Source of the DNA: Aerococcus urinaeequi
GTDB taxonomy: Bacteria; Bacillota; Bacilli; Lactobacillales; Aerococcaceae
Reading direction: 5' to 3'
Assembly: GCF_001543205.1 (NCBI RefSeq)
Contig: NZ_CP014162.1
Location: forward strand, 620,001-684,000
Length of the DNA stretch: 64,000 nucleotides
In this document: in pieces, positions 9,051-17,251 of the stretch
How the letters are laid out: every line of letters begins with the position of its first letter
Position numbering within the stretch: position 1 is the first letter of the stretch
Position numbers and translations under genes: made by a program
Notes under the pieces: model-generated
The model's database searches: none
Seen by the model: the letters and a program-made list of their open reading frames with translations, nothing else
What the model was told of the DNA's origin: nothing

Positions 9051-10049
9051 CTATTTTTTGATATATTTATCGTGAATTTTGTTAACAATTAATGGCGCAA
9101 CAATCGATGTAATAATTGTAGCCATTAATACTTGCGCTGTAGCAGAAGTTACGTCTTTAGCAACTTCAGGCAAGGCCACTGCAACTACTGCTGGCACGGC
9201 TGTTGTCACACCTGCAACGGTAGATAAAGCAATTGCTGAATACCCTTCATAATGTAATACTTTTTTCTCAAAAATATAAGAAGTTGGCATTTCTAATATC
9301 ATGAAGATGATTGTTACAATAATACCAGAAACCCCTGACTTAATTGCTTCAAACATATCCATATTTTGACCAAGCAACCAGCCCAATAACATTAATGATG
9401 CTGGCATAACTGCACCAAACACTTTACCGAATTCTTTATCTAAGTTCCCAAAAATAATCCCTATTACTAATGGTAAGAAGACAGAAATAACTGGCATCCA
9501 ATCTACACCGCCAAAACCACCGTTGATATAGACACTCATAATAATTAAAGGTATTGCTGGAAGTGATGGAATTACCGCAAATGAGTAAATCGCTGCATCA
9601 TCCTTATCCCCGTAAGAATCAGTAATAGATAAGTTGATAGCTGGATTTGAAGACAACATCACAGAAACAAATCCTAAACCTGAAATCCCCCAGATACCAT
9701 CTAACCCAAAGAAATTTAAAAAAATAAATGAGAAAACTGTCGCAATTACGATTTTAAAAATGACTAAGGCACCCTGGTGTTTCAGTAATAAGGTCGTCAT
9801 CAAATGATCTTGTCCGTGAACCATAATAAAACTTAATTCAATATTTTCTCCACTTGCTTCTTTAGCTAGCATATCTGTTTGAGCATTATGGGCATCCATC
9901 AAGCTTTCATTCGCTTCGCCAACTAATCGTTCGGCTGCTTCAAAATCACCATTGCGTGCTTTGGATAAAGCTTCCACCAAAACTGATCGGACTTCACCTG
10001 CATACGCGACAATTTCAAAACCTATCATAGTTGCTTCTTCTTTATCCAT
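9051..10049 (-). CDS. Chimeric protein: lactose-PTS EIIA (LacF) domain fused to a truncated KdgT permease
   Basis: 332 residues in one uninterrupted frame. Residues 1-90 are a lactose-type [25 protein letters not shown] at the start and [15 protein letters not shown] at the end, with the phosphorylatable histidine at 78 and the conserved aspartate at 81. At residue 91 the sequence switches to [10 protein letters not shown], which matches residue 72 onward of the neighbouring KdgT. The EIIA domain has therefore lost its last 15 or so residues, and the permease its first 71 (about two membrane helices). The gene follows lacD after 24 bases, the usual place of lacF in lac operons. The likely origin is a deletion joining lacF to a kdgT copy. 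Whether the product works is unknown; the open frame over 1 kb argues for recent origin or selection. Confidence 0.88.
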   Translation of the reverse strand: MDKEEATMIGFEIVAYAGEVRSVLVEALSKARNGDFEAAERLVGEANESLMDAHNAQTDMLAKEASGENIELSFIMVHGQDHLMTTLLLKHQGALVIFKIVIATVFSFIFLNFFGLDGIWGISGLGFVSVMLSSNPAINLSITDSYGDKDDAAIYSFAVIPSLPAIPLIIMSVYINGGFGGVDWMPVISVFLPLVIGIIFGNLDKEFGKVFGAVMPASLMLLGWLLGQNMDMFEAIKSGVSGIIVTIIFMILEMPTSYIFEKKVLHYEGYSAIALSTVAGVTTAVPAVVAVALPEVAKDVTSATAQVLMATIITSIVAPLIVNKIHDKYIKK

Positions 10050-10073
10050 AACTGCTACTTCCGTTAAATGTTT

Positions 10074-11066
10074 TTATTTGCTTGCTATTTTGCTTTGCCA
10101 AGAGGTTGCCGTTTCATTTAAAGTGTTATTCAATTCTTCGATATTAGCTACCCCTTGTGTGCTCAACCATTTACGAGCAGCTTCTTCTCCATCATTTGCA
10201 AAAACAGCAACTGAATCTTTCCAAGTAGCTCGGCCACACAATACACCATTGAACCCTGCACCAGAATCTTTAGCAAACACCAAGGTATCTCTAAATAGTT
10301 TTGAACTCACTCCTGCACTTAGATAAATGTAAGGTAGTGTTGTTGCCTCATCTTGCGCTTTAAAGTAACCTTTCGCTTCTTCAAGTGTGTACACCGGTTC
10401 TTCTTCTGTAAAACCTTCTACGAAGTTCATGTTCACTGGCACTTCCACTTTTAATACGTCTACATCATATCTGTCTTTTGAGAATTCTTTCATTGCTTCT
10501 AATACTTTTCTTGGTTTCACTTTTGCATATTCTTTAGATTTAGCATCCTCAATATCTTTGTCATAAGTTAAAATTTCTAAAAAATAAGGGATATCTTCTG
10601 CCTTACATTCAGATCCAATCCGTTCAACAAAAGCTTGTTTTTGTTCATTAATCTCAGCTTCTTCATCCGCGTCATAATATAATAGAAATTTTACTGCATC
10701 TGCTCCTTCTTCTTTAATTCGTCTAGCAGACCAAATAGGTAATAAATCAGGCAATCTACCAGGTTCTGAAGCATCATACCCTGTTTCTTCATAAGCCAAC
10801 AATAGGCCGGCAGTAGGCGCTTTCACTTTTGCCGCTGGTAAACCATATTCAGGGTCTAATAAGATAGACGAAGCGTATGGTGTCAACTCTTCAGAAATAG
10901 CTTCTTTGAATGTTTCAACCGCCTTTTGAATATCATCTGTTTCTCCTGCTTGAGCGATCATTTTCTTCAATGACCCCCGTTGATCAATAGCTAGCGCGGA
11001 AATAAATCCTTCTTTAGTAGATAATTGTTTTAATTTATTTAGTTTACCTTCTGATACGAATTTCAT
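10074..11066 (-). CDS. lacD: Tagatose 1,6-diphosphate aldolase
   Basis: 330 residues, close to the usual 326. It has the LacD-type sequences [14 protein letters not shown] near the N-terminus, [10 protein letters not shown] (about 64-73) and [10 protein letters not shown] (about 119-128), with the Schiff-base lysine expected in the lysine-containing strands typical of class I enzymes (LKVEVPVNM, about 202-210). It splits tagatose 1,6-bisphosphate into dihydroxyacetone phosphate and glyceraldehyde 3-phosphate. It lies divergent from lacABC instead of in one operon with them, and shares the control region 11067-11273. An AAGGAGG ribosome binding site precedes the ATG. The EIIA-KdgT fusion gene follows. 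Confidence 0.93.
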   Translation of the reverse strand: MKFVSEGKLNKLKQLSTKEGFISALAIDQRGSLKKMIAQAGETDDIQKAVETFKEAISEELTPYASSILLDPEYGLPAAKVKAPTAGLLLAYEETGYDASEPGRLPDLLPIWSARRIKEEGADAVKFLLYYDADEEAEINEQKQAFVERIGSECKAEDIPYFLEILTYDKDIEDAKSKEYAKVKPRKVLEAMKEFSKDRYDVDVLKVEVPVNMNFVEGFTEEEPVYTLEEAKGYFKAQDEATTLPYIYLSAGVSSKLFRDTLVFAKDSGAGFNGVLCGRATWKDSVAVFANDGEEAARKWLSTQGVANIEELNNTLNETATSWQSKIASK

Positions 11067-11183
11067 AATATCCTCCTTGTGGCCTTTTGTTAATTTATGT
11101 TGTTTTATGTTTCTTTTTGTTTAACTAGATATTATAATGCTTTCACCCACTAGTCAAGGCCTTTTGTAATATTTTTATTTTAC

Positions 11184-11225
11184 TTGTTTATTTTTTTGAT
11201 TGTTATTGTTGATATTTGTTTATTT
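11184..11225 (+). promoter_or_regulatory. Probable LacR operator repeats in the lacD-lacA control region
   Basis: TTGTTTATTT occurs at 11184-11193 and again at 11216-11225, 32 bases apart (three helix turns). The same ten bases occur in the opposite orientation upstream of gatA at 16529-16538. DeoR-family lactose repressors bind TGTTT-rich sites of this kind. Assignment to LacR is inferred from position. Confidence 0.6.
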
Positions 11226-11273
11226 TTGATCTACAATATGTTTGTAAATAAATTAAATTTTGGAGGTTATATT

Positions 11274-11702
11274 ATGAAAGTGTATCTTGGTGCTGACAAA
11301 GACGGAATGCAATTAAAAGAAGTTATTAAACAATACTTACAAACAAACAAGATTGATTTTGAAGATCTATCAGAAACACCTAGCATCGATTTTGTAGAAT
11401 CTACTACTAAGGTAGCTCAACAAATTCTAGCGGATGATAATGCCCGCGGTATTTTATTTGATCGATATGGTGCTGGTTCATACATTTCAGCTACAAAAAT
11501 CAAAGGGATTATTGCCGCCGAAGTTTCTGATGAACGGTCTGCTTATATGACAAGAGAACACAATAATTCAAAAATCATTACATTAGGTGAACAAATTGTG
11601 GGGCACGAACTAGCAGAGAACATTGTGGATGCATTTCTATCTGCCGATTATGACGGTGGTCGTCACCAAATCCGTGTAGATATGTTAAACGCTATGTGCT
11701 AA
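11274..11702 (+). CDS. lacA: Galactose-6-phosphate isomerase subunit A
   Basis: 142 residues from the ATG at 11274, which has TGGAGG seven bases upstream; the frame stays open further upstream but that part is T-rich promoter DNA. RpiB/LacA-type Rossmann fold: [16 protein letters not shown] at the N-terminus, [11 protein letters not shown] (about 63-73) and [12 protein letters not shown]. With LacB it forms a heteromer that converts galactose 6-phosphate to tagatose 6-phosphate. LacA lacks the catalytic cysteine loop (CGTG) seen in LacB, as is normal. First gene of lacABC, with 24 bases before lacB. Confidence 0.93.
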   Translation: MKVYLGADKDGMQLKEVIKQYLQTNKIDFEDLSETPSIDFVESTTKVAQQILADDNARGILFDRYGAGSYISATKIKGIIAAEVSDERSAYMTREHNNSKIITLGEQIVGHELAENIVDAFLSADYDGGRHQIRVDMLNAMC

Positions 11703-11726
11703 GAGAATAGAATCGGAGGTAAAATT

Positions 11727-12239
11727 ATGAAAATTGCAATTGGTTGTGACCATATCGTGACAGATATTAAAATTCGCGTATCAGATTACTTAGTAGAACA
11801 AGGTTATGAGGTGGTTGATGTAGGTACCCATAATCACGTGAGGACCCACTACCCTATCTTTGGGCGTAAAGTTGGTGAGGCAGTAACAAATGGTGAAGCT
11901 GATCTTGGTGTCGTCATTTGTGGTACTGGTGTTGGGATTTCAAACGCCGTCAACAAAGTGCCAGGCGTTCGTGCAGCTTTGGTAAGAGATATGACAACTG
12001 CTCAATACTCTAAGCGAGAATTAAACGCCAACGTTATCGCCTTCGGTGGGATGATTACTGGTGAATTATTAATGGAAGATATCATTTCTGCCTTTATCCA
12101 AGAGGAATATCAACCTTCTGAGGAAAATAAAACCCTAATCAACAAAATTACCCACCTTGAATCAAGCAATCATTCAGACAACCCTGACTTATTCACTGAA
12201 TACCTTGAAAAATGGGACCGTGGCGAATACCACGATTAA
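11727..12239 (+). CDS. lacB: Galactose-6-phosphate isomerase subunit B
   Basis: 170 residues, the usual length. It carries [15 protein letters not shown] at the start, the substrate-binding region [14 protein letters not shown], and the catalytic loop [19 protein letters not shown] with the active cysteine near residue 65. It forms the isomerase with LacA. The gene has AATCGGAGG before the ATG and is followed after 11 bases by lacC, so all three genes are one operon. Confidence 0.94.
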   Translation: MKIAIGCDHIVTDIKIRVSDYLVEQGYEVVDVGTHNHVRTHYPIFGRKVGEAVTNGEADLGVVICGTGVGISNAVNKVPGVRAALVRDMTTAQYSKRELNANVIAFGGMITGELLMEDIISAFIQEEYQPSEENKTLINKITHLESSNHSDNPDLFTEYLEKWDRGEYHD

Positions 12240-12250
12240 GCGGTGATTAT

Positions 12251-13183
12251 ATGATTTTGACTGTAACCTTAAACCCTTCCGTTGATATCTCATACACCAT
12301 CCCCGACCTGCGATTAGACACAACAAATAGAACTGACCAAGTGGGTAAGACAGCTGGTGGCAAAGGGATTAATGTGACTAGGGTCATTCATGATTTAAAT
12401 AAAGCCGTCACCGCCACTGGTTTTATCGGTGGACATTTAGGTGAAGGCATTGTCTCGGAATTAAATGAAAACGGTATCAAATCAGATTTCTTATCTATCG
12501 AAGGTGACACCAGAAATTGTATTGCCATCTTACATGATGGCCAACAAACCGAAGTCTTAGAATCAGGCCCTACCATCACCGATAATGAAAATACGGCCTT
12601 CTTAACTCACTTCAAACAAGCTGTTGACTATGCTGATGTCATTACCATTTCTGGGTCTTTACCCAAGGGTTTAGAAGAAGATTACTATGTAAAACTGATT
12701 CAATTTACCAATGATTTAGACAAGAAAACCGTGCTCGATACGTCCAAATCTAATCTTTCAAGTGTACTAGAAAGTCCATTTAAACCTACTGTAATCAAAC
12801 CCAATATCGAGGAATTGTCCGATTTATTAGGTCAAAAAGTGAGTGCAGATCCAGCCGATTTAAAAGCTGTCTTAGCTGATGAATTATTTTCGGGGATTGA
12901 GTGGATTGTCGTGTCTTTAGGAGGCGACGGGGCTTTTGCTAAACATAACAACCGCTTTTATAAGGTAAATATACCAACCATTCCTGTTGTAAATCCTGTT
13001 GGCTCTGGTGATGCAACAGTTGCAGGGATTGCAGTGGCCTTAGAGGATAATTTAGATGATATTCACCTACTTAAACAAGCCATGACAACTGGTATGCTAA
13101 ATACTATGGAGAGTATCACGGGCCATATCGATATCAATCATTTTGATGATTTATTTGATCGCGTGACTATAATCGAATATTAA
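12251..13183 (+). CDS. lacC: Tagatose-6-phosphate kinase
   Basis: 310 residues from the ATG at 12251. A GTG/ATG region upstream is open but overlaps lacB, and the MILTVTLNPSVD start is the family start. PfkB-family kinase with the sugar-binding motif GGKGINVTRV (about 38-47) and the ATP/anion-hole motif NPVGSGDATVAG (about 249-260), where the Asp of GSGD is the catalytic base. It phosphorylates tagatose 6-phosphate to tagatose 1,6-bisphosphate, the substrate of LacD. 1-phosphofructokinase is the main alternative in this family; the lac context settles it. Confidence 0.93.
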   Translation: MILTVTLNPSVDISYTIPDLRLDTTNRTDQVGKTAGGKGINVTRVIHDLNKAVTATGFIGGHLGEGIVSELNENGIKSDFLSIEGDTRNCIAILHDGQQTEVLESGPTITDNENTAFLTHFKQAVDYADVITISGSLPKGLEEDYYVKLIQFTNDLDKKTVLDTSKSNLSSVLESPFKPTVIKPNIEELSDLLGQKVSADPADLKAVLADELFSGIEWIVVSLGGDGAFAKHNNRFYKVNIPTIPVVNPVGSGDATVAGIAVALEDNLDDIHLLKQAMTTGMLNTMESITGHIDINHFDDLFDRVTIIEY

Positions 13184-13347
13184 TTCATTTTGTGCTCTTT
13201 TCAAGTATACTATGTATTTGAGAAGAGCATTATTTCGTTATATTATATATATACGACCTATTTTCTATGACGATGCTATTGAAGCACTGGCTAATAATAA
13301 TTGAAAAATACCTATAACGAATTACCGGAAATGAGGTGAACTCAACA

Positions 13348-14103
13348 ATGTTAAAAAAGAAAAGACATGAACTAATCTTAGATTTACTTAAACGAAACGG
13401 CACCGTATCCGTAACTGATATCGTCGACAAGTTAAATGTATCAGATATGACTGTGCGTCGAGACTTAACAGAACTAGAAGAAAGTGGTTCATTAAGACGG
13501 GTTCATGGGGGAGCAATTTCACTAGGCGAATATCCAAAAGAAGAACTATCTCATGATGCTAAGAAAGTCATTAATATCAGCGAGAAAAACCGTATCGCTG
13601 AAAAAGCAATTGAGCTAATTAATGACGGTGACATCATCTACATGGGCCCTGGTACCACCATGGAAATCATGGCTCAAAAGATGGAACGGCAAGATTACGA
13701 GGTATACACCAACTGCTTACCCGTCTTCAATACCCTGGCTGATAAAGACATCAATGTCTACCTACTAGGGGGTAAAATTAAGAATAATACCCAAGCTTTT
13801 AATGGCTATATCACCCTTTCTGTACTGGAAAACCTAAAATTCCACAAGGCCTTCTTTTCTGCCAACGGGGTCACCAATAACAGCATTATGACTGCCACCC
13901 TTGAAGAAGGAAAGACGCAGGAACTGGCTCTGAATAATTCAACTGAGAAGTACCTACTGCTAGACGCCTCTAAAGTTGGTAAAGAGGACTTCTTCACTTA
14001 CTATTCTTTAAACGACGTGACTGCCGTAGTCATTAATAATGATGAAGACCACCGCTATGAACAGATTGTGAAGCATTCAAACATCCTATTAGTTTCTGAA
14101 TAG
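13348..14103 (+). CDS. lacR: DeoR-family repressor, probable LacR
   Basis: 251 residues from the ATG at 13348, about nine bases after GAGGTG; a GTG at 13336 is inside that ribosome binding site and unlikely. The N-terminal winged helix (RNGTVSVTDIVDKLNVSDMTVRRDLTELEESG) is the DeoR signature, followed by RRVHGGA. The C-terminal sugar-phosphate sensor has GDIIYMGPGTTMEIMA and LLGGKI. In lactic acid bacteria LacR responds to tagatose phosphates and represses the lac genes. Here it sits between lacABC and the galactitol-type PTS, consistent with control of both. It has its own promoter region and ends at a two-way terminator. Confidence 0.87.
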   Translation: MLKKKRHELILDLLKRNGTVSVTDIVDKLNVSDMTVRRDLTELEESGSLRRVHGGAISLGEYPKEELSHDAKKVINISEKNRIAEKAIELINDGDIIYMGPGTTMEIMAQKMERQDYEVYTNCLPVFNTLADKDINVYLLGGKIKNNTQAFNGYITLSVLENLKFHKAFFSANGVTNNSIMTATLEEGKTQELALNNSTEKYLLLDASKVGKEDFFTYYSLNDVTAVVINNDEDHRYEQIVKHSNILLVSE

Positions 14104-14143
14104 GCGTCATTTACCCTTTGAAAAATGACTACCGCTATAAACA

Positions 14144-14187
14144 AAAGCAAACCCGCAACATCTTCAGACGTTGCGGGTTTGCTTTTT
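14144..14187. terminator. Bidirectional terminator between lacR and the PTS operon
   Basis: AAACCCGCAAC pairs with GTTGCGGGTTT, with A and T runs on the two sides. Confidence 0.88.
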
Positions 14188-14208
14188 CTTTATTTTGTTG
14201 ATGAATGC

Positions 14209-15612
14209 TTATGCTTTTTTCTCTGCATATTCAGCATTACGTTTCTTCATTTCTTTTGCATACCAAACGAATAAGACAAGGTAGATAACAACCGCTAAGG
14301 CTGCATACAAGATCATTTCGATATCCCCTTGTGAAGCTTGTCCAACAAAGTAAGCCACAAATTTTTCAATTGGCCCTTCTAAGGTTGAATGTGAAATCAA
14401 GGCGTTGGAAGCTACGTCAGCTGGGAAGGCCCCTACTTGCTTGGCTGTTTCTGTAACGAATGGTGCGATTAAGGTACCAGAATATAGGAAGGTTGGTAAT
14501 AAGACTGTACCAATTACGATCATACGGATAATTCTCCCACGAGTAACAACTAATAAAGCTGGTGTTAGTCCCATGGCGATAATTCCACCAAGTGGTAGTA
14601 AACCATTATTCGGTAAAACTAGGGCTTCAATCAACATGATTGGTGCCAATACGTTGGCAACCGCCCAAATTTCAGCACGACCAGCGATAAAGGGCCAGTC
14701 TAACCCGATGTTAAAGGTACGATCTGAGAATTTTTTACTGGTAAAGTCTGTTACCCCTTGCGATAAGGGCTCAACGGAGGCAATAAACCATTGACCGATA
14801 ACTGAAAAGAGTTCCAAACAGACAGCCGCTGTAAACCCTAGGGTCAGCATTTCCTGAATTGAAATACCCGCTAGGATGCCTACGAAGAAGCCTAGGTAAA
14901 TCCCAATGGCAAACTTAGATCCCCAAAAACCAATTTTACTATTTAATTTTGCGGCATCGAAGTCGTATTTATCTAACCAAGAGAACAACTTGTCATAGAT
15001 TTTATCTAATAACATGATAATTGGGTTCATCATGTAATTCATATGAGTCGTGGTCATTGGGTTTTCATCCGGAGCATTCAATAAGTCATTAAATGTCGGT
15101 TTCATCAAGTCAGAGTTAATGATTTTCAATACCCCAATAAAAACAACTAATAAGGTTGTTACGAATAAGTTGGCGCCCATATACATTGCAAATAATCCAA
15201 CGATTGATAAATGCCAAATATCAAAGATATCCACATCTAGCGTGTTTGTTTTATTTAAAGCCAGCATAATACCGTTAATAATCAATACAACAAACATAAA
15301 GTATAGCGTGTACGGTGAACCCCAAGTAATGGTCGCTAAGGGTGCCCAACCAACGTCAGTCACATTTAAATTCAACCCTGTATTGGCAACAAATTCCCCT
15401 AGCGCACTCGAGAAGGCACCTGTTAAAATGTTCATGATCGCACCAACCCCTGTTAAGGCAATCCCTAATTTAATCCCACCTTCAAGCGCTTTGGTAAATT
15501 TCACCCGGAATAATAAGGCAATGACGGTCAAAATAATCGTCATTAAAGGCGCTGCCCCTAAATTTATCAAAGGTTGGAGTACTGTATTCGCCAAATCAAT
15601 AATATAGCTCAT
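14209..15612 (-). CDS. gatC: PTS galactitol-type EIIC, probable galactose PTS
   Basis: 467 residues, strongly hydrophobic, with about 10-12 membrane segments. It has GatC/SgcC-type features: VLQPLINLGAAPLMTIILT near the start, GIALTGVGAIMNIL, and the loop WPFIAGRAEIWAVANVLAPIML. It would carry the hexitol or hexose across the membrane while EIIB phosphorylates it. It is the last gene of the EIIA-EIIB-EIIC operon. The neighbouring LacABCD pathway starts from galactose 6-phosphate, so galactose is the likelier substrate; tagatose or galactitol are alternatives because the Gat family is named for galactitol. Confidence 0.85.
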   Translation of the reverse strand: MSYIIDLANTVLQPLINLGAAPLMTIILTVIALLFRVKFTKALEGGIKLGIALTGVGAIMNILTGAFSSALGEFVANTGLNLNVTDVGWAPLATITWGSPYTLYFMFVVLIINGIMLALNKTNTLDVDIFDIWHLSIVGLFAMYMGANLFVTTLLVVFIGVLKIINSDLMKPTFNDLLNAPDENPMTTTHMNYMMNPIIMLLDKIYDKLFSWLDKYDFDAAKLNSKIGFWGSKFAIGIYLGFFVGILAGISIQEMLTLGFTAAVCLELFSVIGQWFIASVEPLSQGVTDFTSKKFSDRTFNIGLDWPFIAGRAEIWAVANVLAPIMLIEALVLPNNGLLPLGGIIAMGLTPALLVVTRGRIIRMIVIGTVLLPTFLYSGTLIAPFVTETAKQVGAFPADVASNALISHSTLEGPIEKFVAYFVGQASQGDIEMILYAALAVVIYLVLFVWYAKEMKKRNAEYAEKKA

Positions 15613-15641
15613 CTTCTACCTCCAAATACTTTTCCTAGCAT

Positions 15642-15932
15642 TTATTTAATAATCGATTCAATTTCATCGTAAACTGGTTTGGCCATCGCTGGAATACGGT
15701 ATAGAATCGGTCCTGCATTGACAACTGGAATCTTGATATCAAAAGAGAAATCCGTATCCGCAATTTCCGCAAAAATATCATACTTGTTTAACATATCTTC
15801 AGTAATATCTTTGATCATTACAGCGTCACAAGTCACACTGTACCCGCGTTTTTTCATTTCTTCTTCAATGGCATGTTTAATTTGATGGCTTGAGTTAACC
15901 CCTGCCCCACAAGCTGCTAAAATCTTTGTCAT
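15642..15932 (-). CDS. gatB: PTS galactitol-type EIIB
   Basis: 96 residues with the EIIB P-loop KILAACGAGVNSSHQIKHAI, where cysteine 8 is the phosphorylated residue. GatB-type length and fold; a cytosolic relay from EIIA to the sugar on EIIC. A GGAGG ribosome binding site precedes the ATG, and the gene lies 29 bases upstream of the EIIC gene. Confidence 0.88.
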   Translation of the reverse strand: MTKILAACGAGVNSSHQIKHAIEEEMKKRGYSVTCDAVMIKDITEDMLNKYDIFAEIADTDFSFDIKIPVVNAGPILYRIPAMAKPVYDEIESIIK

Positions 15933-15964
15933 CTTATTACCTCCTGAATTTTTTATATTTATTT

Positions 15965-16450
15965 TTATAATTTGCCTTCGATAATGTCGTAAAGGTCTAA
16001 CGGTGTTGACGCTTGGAATAAAGCTTGCGCTTCTTCAGTATCTAAAATGTTGATAAAGTCCATAATCTTGGCCAGAATTTGCGACTGTTCCTCTGGATTA
16101 TTATTCAAAATGATGAATAAGTTAGACACTTCTAGGGATTCTTTAGGGTGAATCATATTGTGAAAAACAACTTTATTGGTTAAGCCAACAGGAATCACCT
16201 TGGTCGCATTCACGAATTCTCCTTCAGTGTGCGGAACAGCGATATTACTATAGCTAGGATCAATTACGGACAAATCCAAGCCGGTGGGATAATTTTCTTC
16301 ACGTTCTAAAATATTTTCAATAAACTTTTCTTTCACGAGTCCTTTCTTCAATAATTTCAAACCAATTTCTTTTAAGACTTCTTCGCTTGTTGTCGCGTGA
16401 GAAATAAAGGTATCTTCAATCGACACTAACGATTCTTTAACTTCTGACAA
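15965..16450 (-). CDS. gatA: PTS galactitol-type EIIA (fructose/mannitol EIIA fold)
   Basis: 161 residues of the EIIA-2 fold: FLLKKGLV-like and FIENILEREENYPTGL near the N-terminus, and the active site SNIAVPHTEGEF with the phospho-acceptor histidine near residue 74. It takes phosphate from HPr and passes it to EIIB. It is the first gene of the operon, with GAGGAGG before the ATG. A catabolite-repression-like site and a copy of the probable LacR motif lie just upstream. Confidence 0.87.
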   Translation of the reverse strand: MSEVKESLVSIEDTFISHATTSEEVLKEIGLKLLKKGLVKEKFIENILEREENYPTGLDLSVIDPSYSNIAVPHTEGEFVNATKVIPVGLTNKVVFHNMIHPKESLEVSNLFIILNNNPEEQSQILAKIMDFINILDTEEAQALFQASTPLDLYDIIEGKL

Positions 16451-16487
16451 TGGTCATCCTCCTCTACTTGTATACTTTACATTTGTT

Positions 16488-16503
16488 ATTATAGCGCTTA
16501 CAT
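16488..16503 (-). promoter_or_regulatory. cre-like site upstream of gatA
   Basis: On the minus strand ATGTAAGCGCTATAAT matches the CcpA consensus WTGNAANCGNWNNCAW with one mismatch (A in place of the second C). Its place between promoter and gene fits carbon catabolite repression. Confidence 0.6.
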
Positions 16504-16528
16504 TTTATTTGTCAACATTATTAAACAT

Positions 16529-16538
16529 AAATAAACAA
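16529..16538 (-). promoter_or_regulatory. Probable LacR half-site upstream of the PTS operon
   Basis: TTGTTTATTT on the minus strand, identical to the two copies ahead of lacA. This supports joint control of lacABC, lacD and the PTS genes. Confidence 0.55.
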
Positions 16539-16579
16539 TTAGCAACAATTATTCAATTGAAAATATGGCAGCAAAGTCA

Positions 16580-16626
16580 AAAAGACCCCCATCAGACCAG
16601 GATTTCCCCTGTTTTTTGGAGGTCTT
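16580..16626 (-). terminator. Terminator after the 185-residue membrane protein gene
   Basis: Minus strand AAGACCTCC can pair with GGGGGTCTTT, ending in a T run. The loop is long and holds a smaller hairpin (CAGGGG with TCCTGG). Confidence 0.65.
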
Positions 16627-16651
16627 GCTTATTTAGAAAATTTCTCAAAAA

Positions 16652-17209
16652 TTAAGCTGTTGCTTTTTGTTTGCTGTTTGCGTATACAGAGGCTACGACT
16701 GTTACCGCGAAGTATAGGGCTAATAGTCCCATGAAGACAGCATTTTCACGCAAGAAGTCAAAGGCCATCATGTGTACAAGTGTAGCAGTTGTGCTCACTG
16801 CAAGTAAGCCTTTTGTCCATTTGCTGAAGGTAGATTTGCTTTTAGCTGTCATATTGTCAGAAGCAGTTTGTCCAACAAGTGTGGCTACTGCATAAGTCAC
16901 AACACCAATTACAGCAACGAAACCGGTGATGGCTACGGCTGATCCAGCTAACAAGTTACCTAAACCTGTGAATGATAGGGCGACGTGACCAAGAATGGCC
17001 ATCGCTAAACCGATAATAGTTGTTGATGCTGCATGTACCTGAGCGTCATATTCTTTGGTCAAGATAGCTTGCAAGGTACTCGCAACCATTAGGGCGAATA
17101 CCATCAAACCCATAACTAGTCCCATTGAAATGGTTGTTGTGCCAAGTAAGCTGGCTACTAATGTGGCAAATATAGCCATACCTAATATTGGATAAAATCC
17201 TTTTTTCAT
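16652..17209 (-). CDS. Membrane protein of unknown function, downstream of catalase
   Basis: 185 residues with about six hydrophobic segments (for example 7-29, 31-50, 62-81, 87-112, 132-150, 157-177) and few charged residues. I do not recognise the family. An AGGAGGAC ribosome binding site precedes the ATG. It lies 42 bases after katA on the same strand with no terminator between, so it is probably co-transcribed with catalase. That context suggests, but does not show, a role linked to oxygen, heme or peroxide. Confidence 0.7.
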   Translation of the reverse strand: MKKGFYPILGMAIFATLVASLLGTTTISMGLVMGLMVFALMVASTLQAILTKEYDAQVHAASTTIIGLAMAILGHVALSFTGLGNLLAGSAVAITGFVAVIGVVTYAVATLVGQTASDNMTAKSKSTFSKWTKGLLAVSTTATLVHMMAFDFLRENAVFMGLLALYFAVTVVASVYANSKQKATA

Positions 17210-17251
17210 TTTTGTCCTCCTAAAAAATATCTAGCTAGTAACTGTTATAGA

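Noticed and set aside
14405..15607. Plus-strand open frames opposite gatC
   Set aside because: Shadows of a membrane-protein gene on the other strand.
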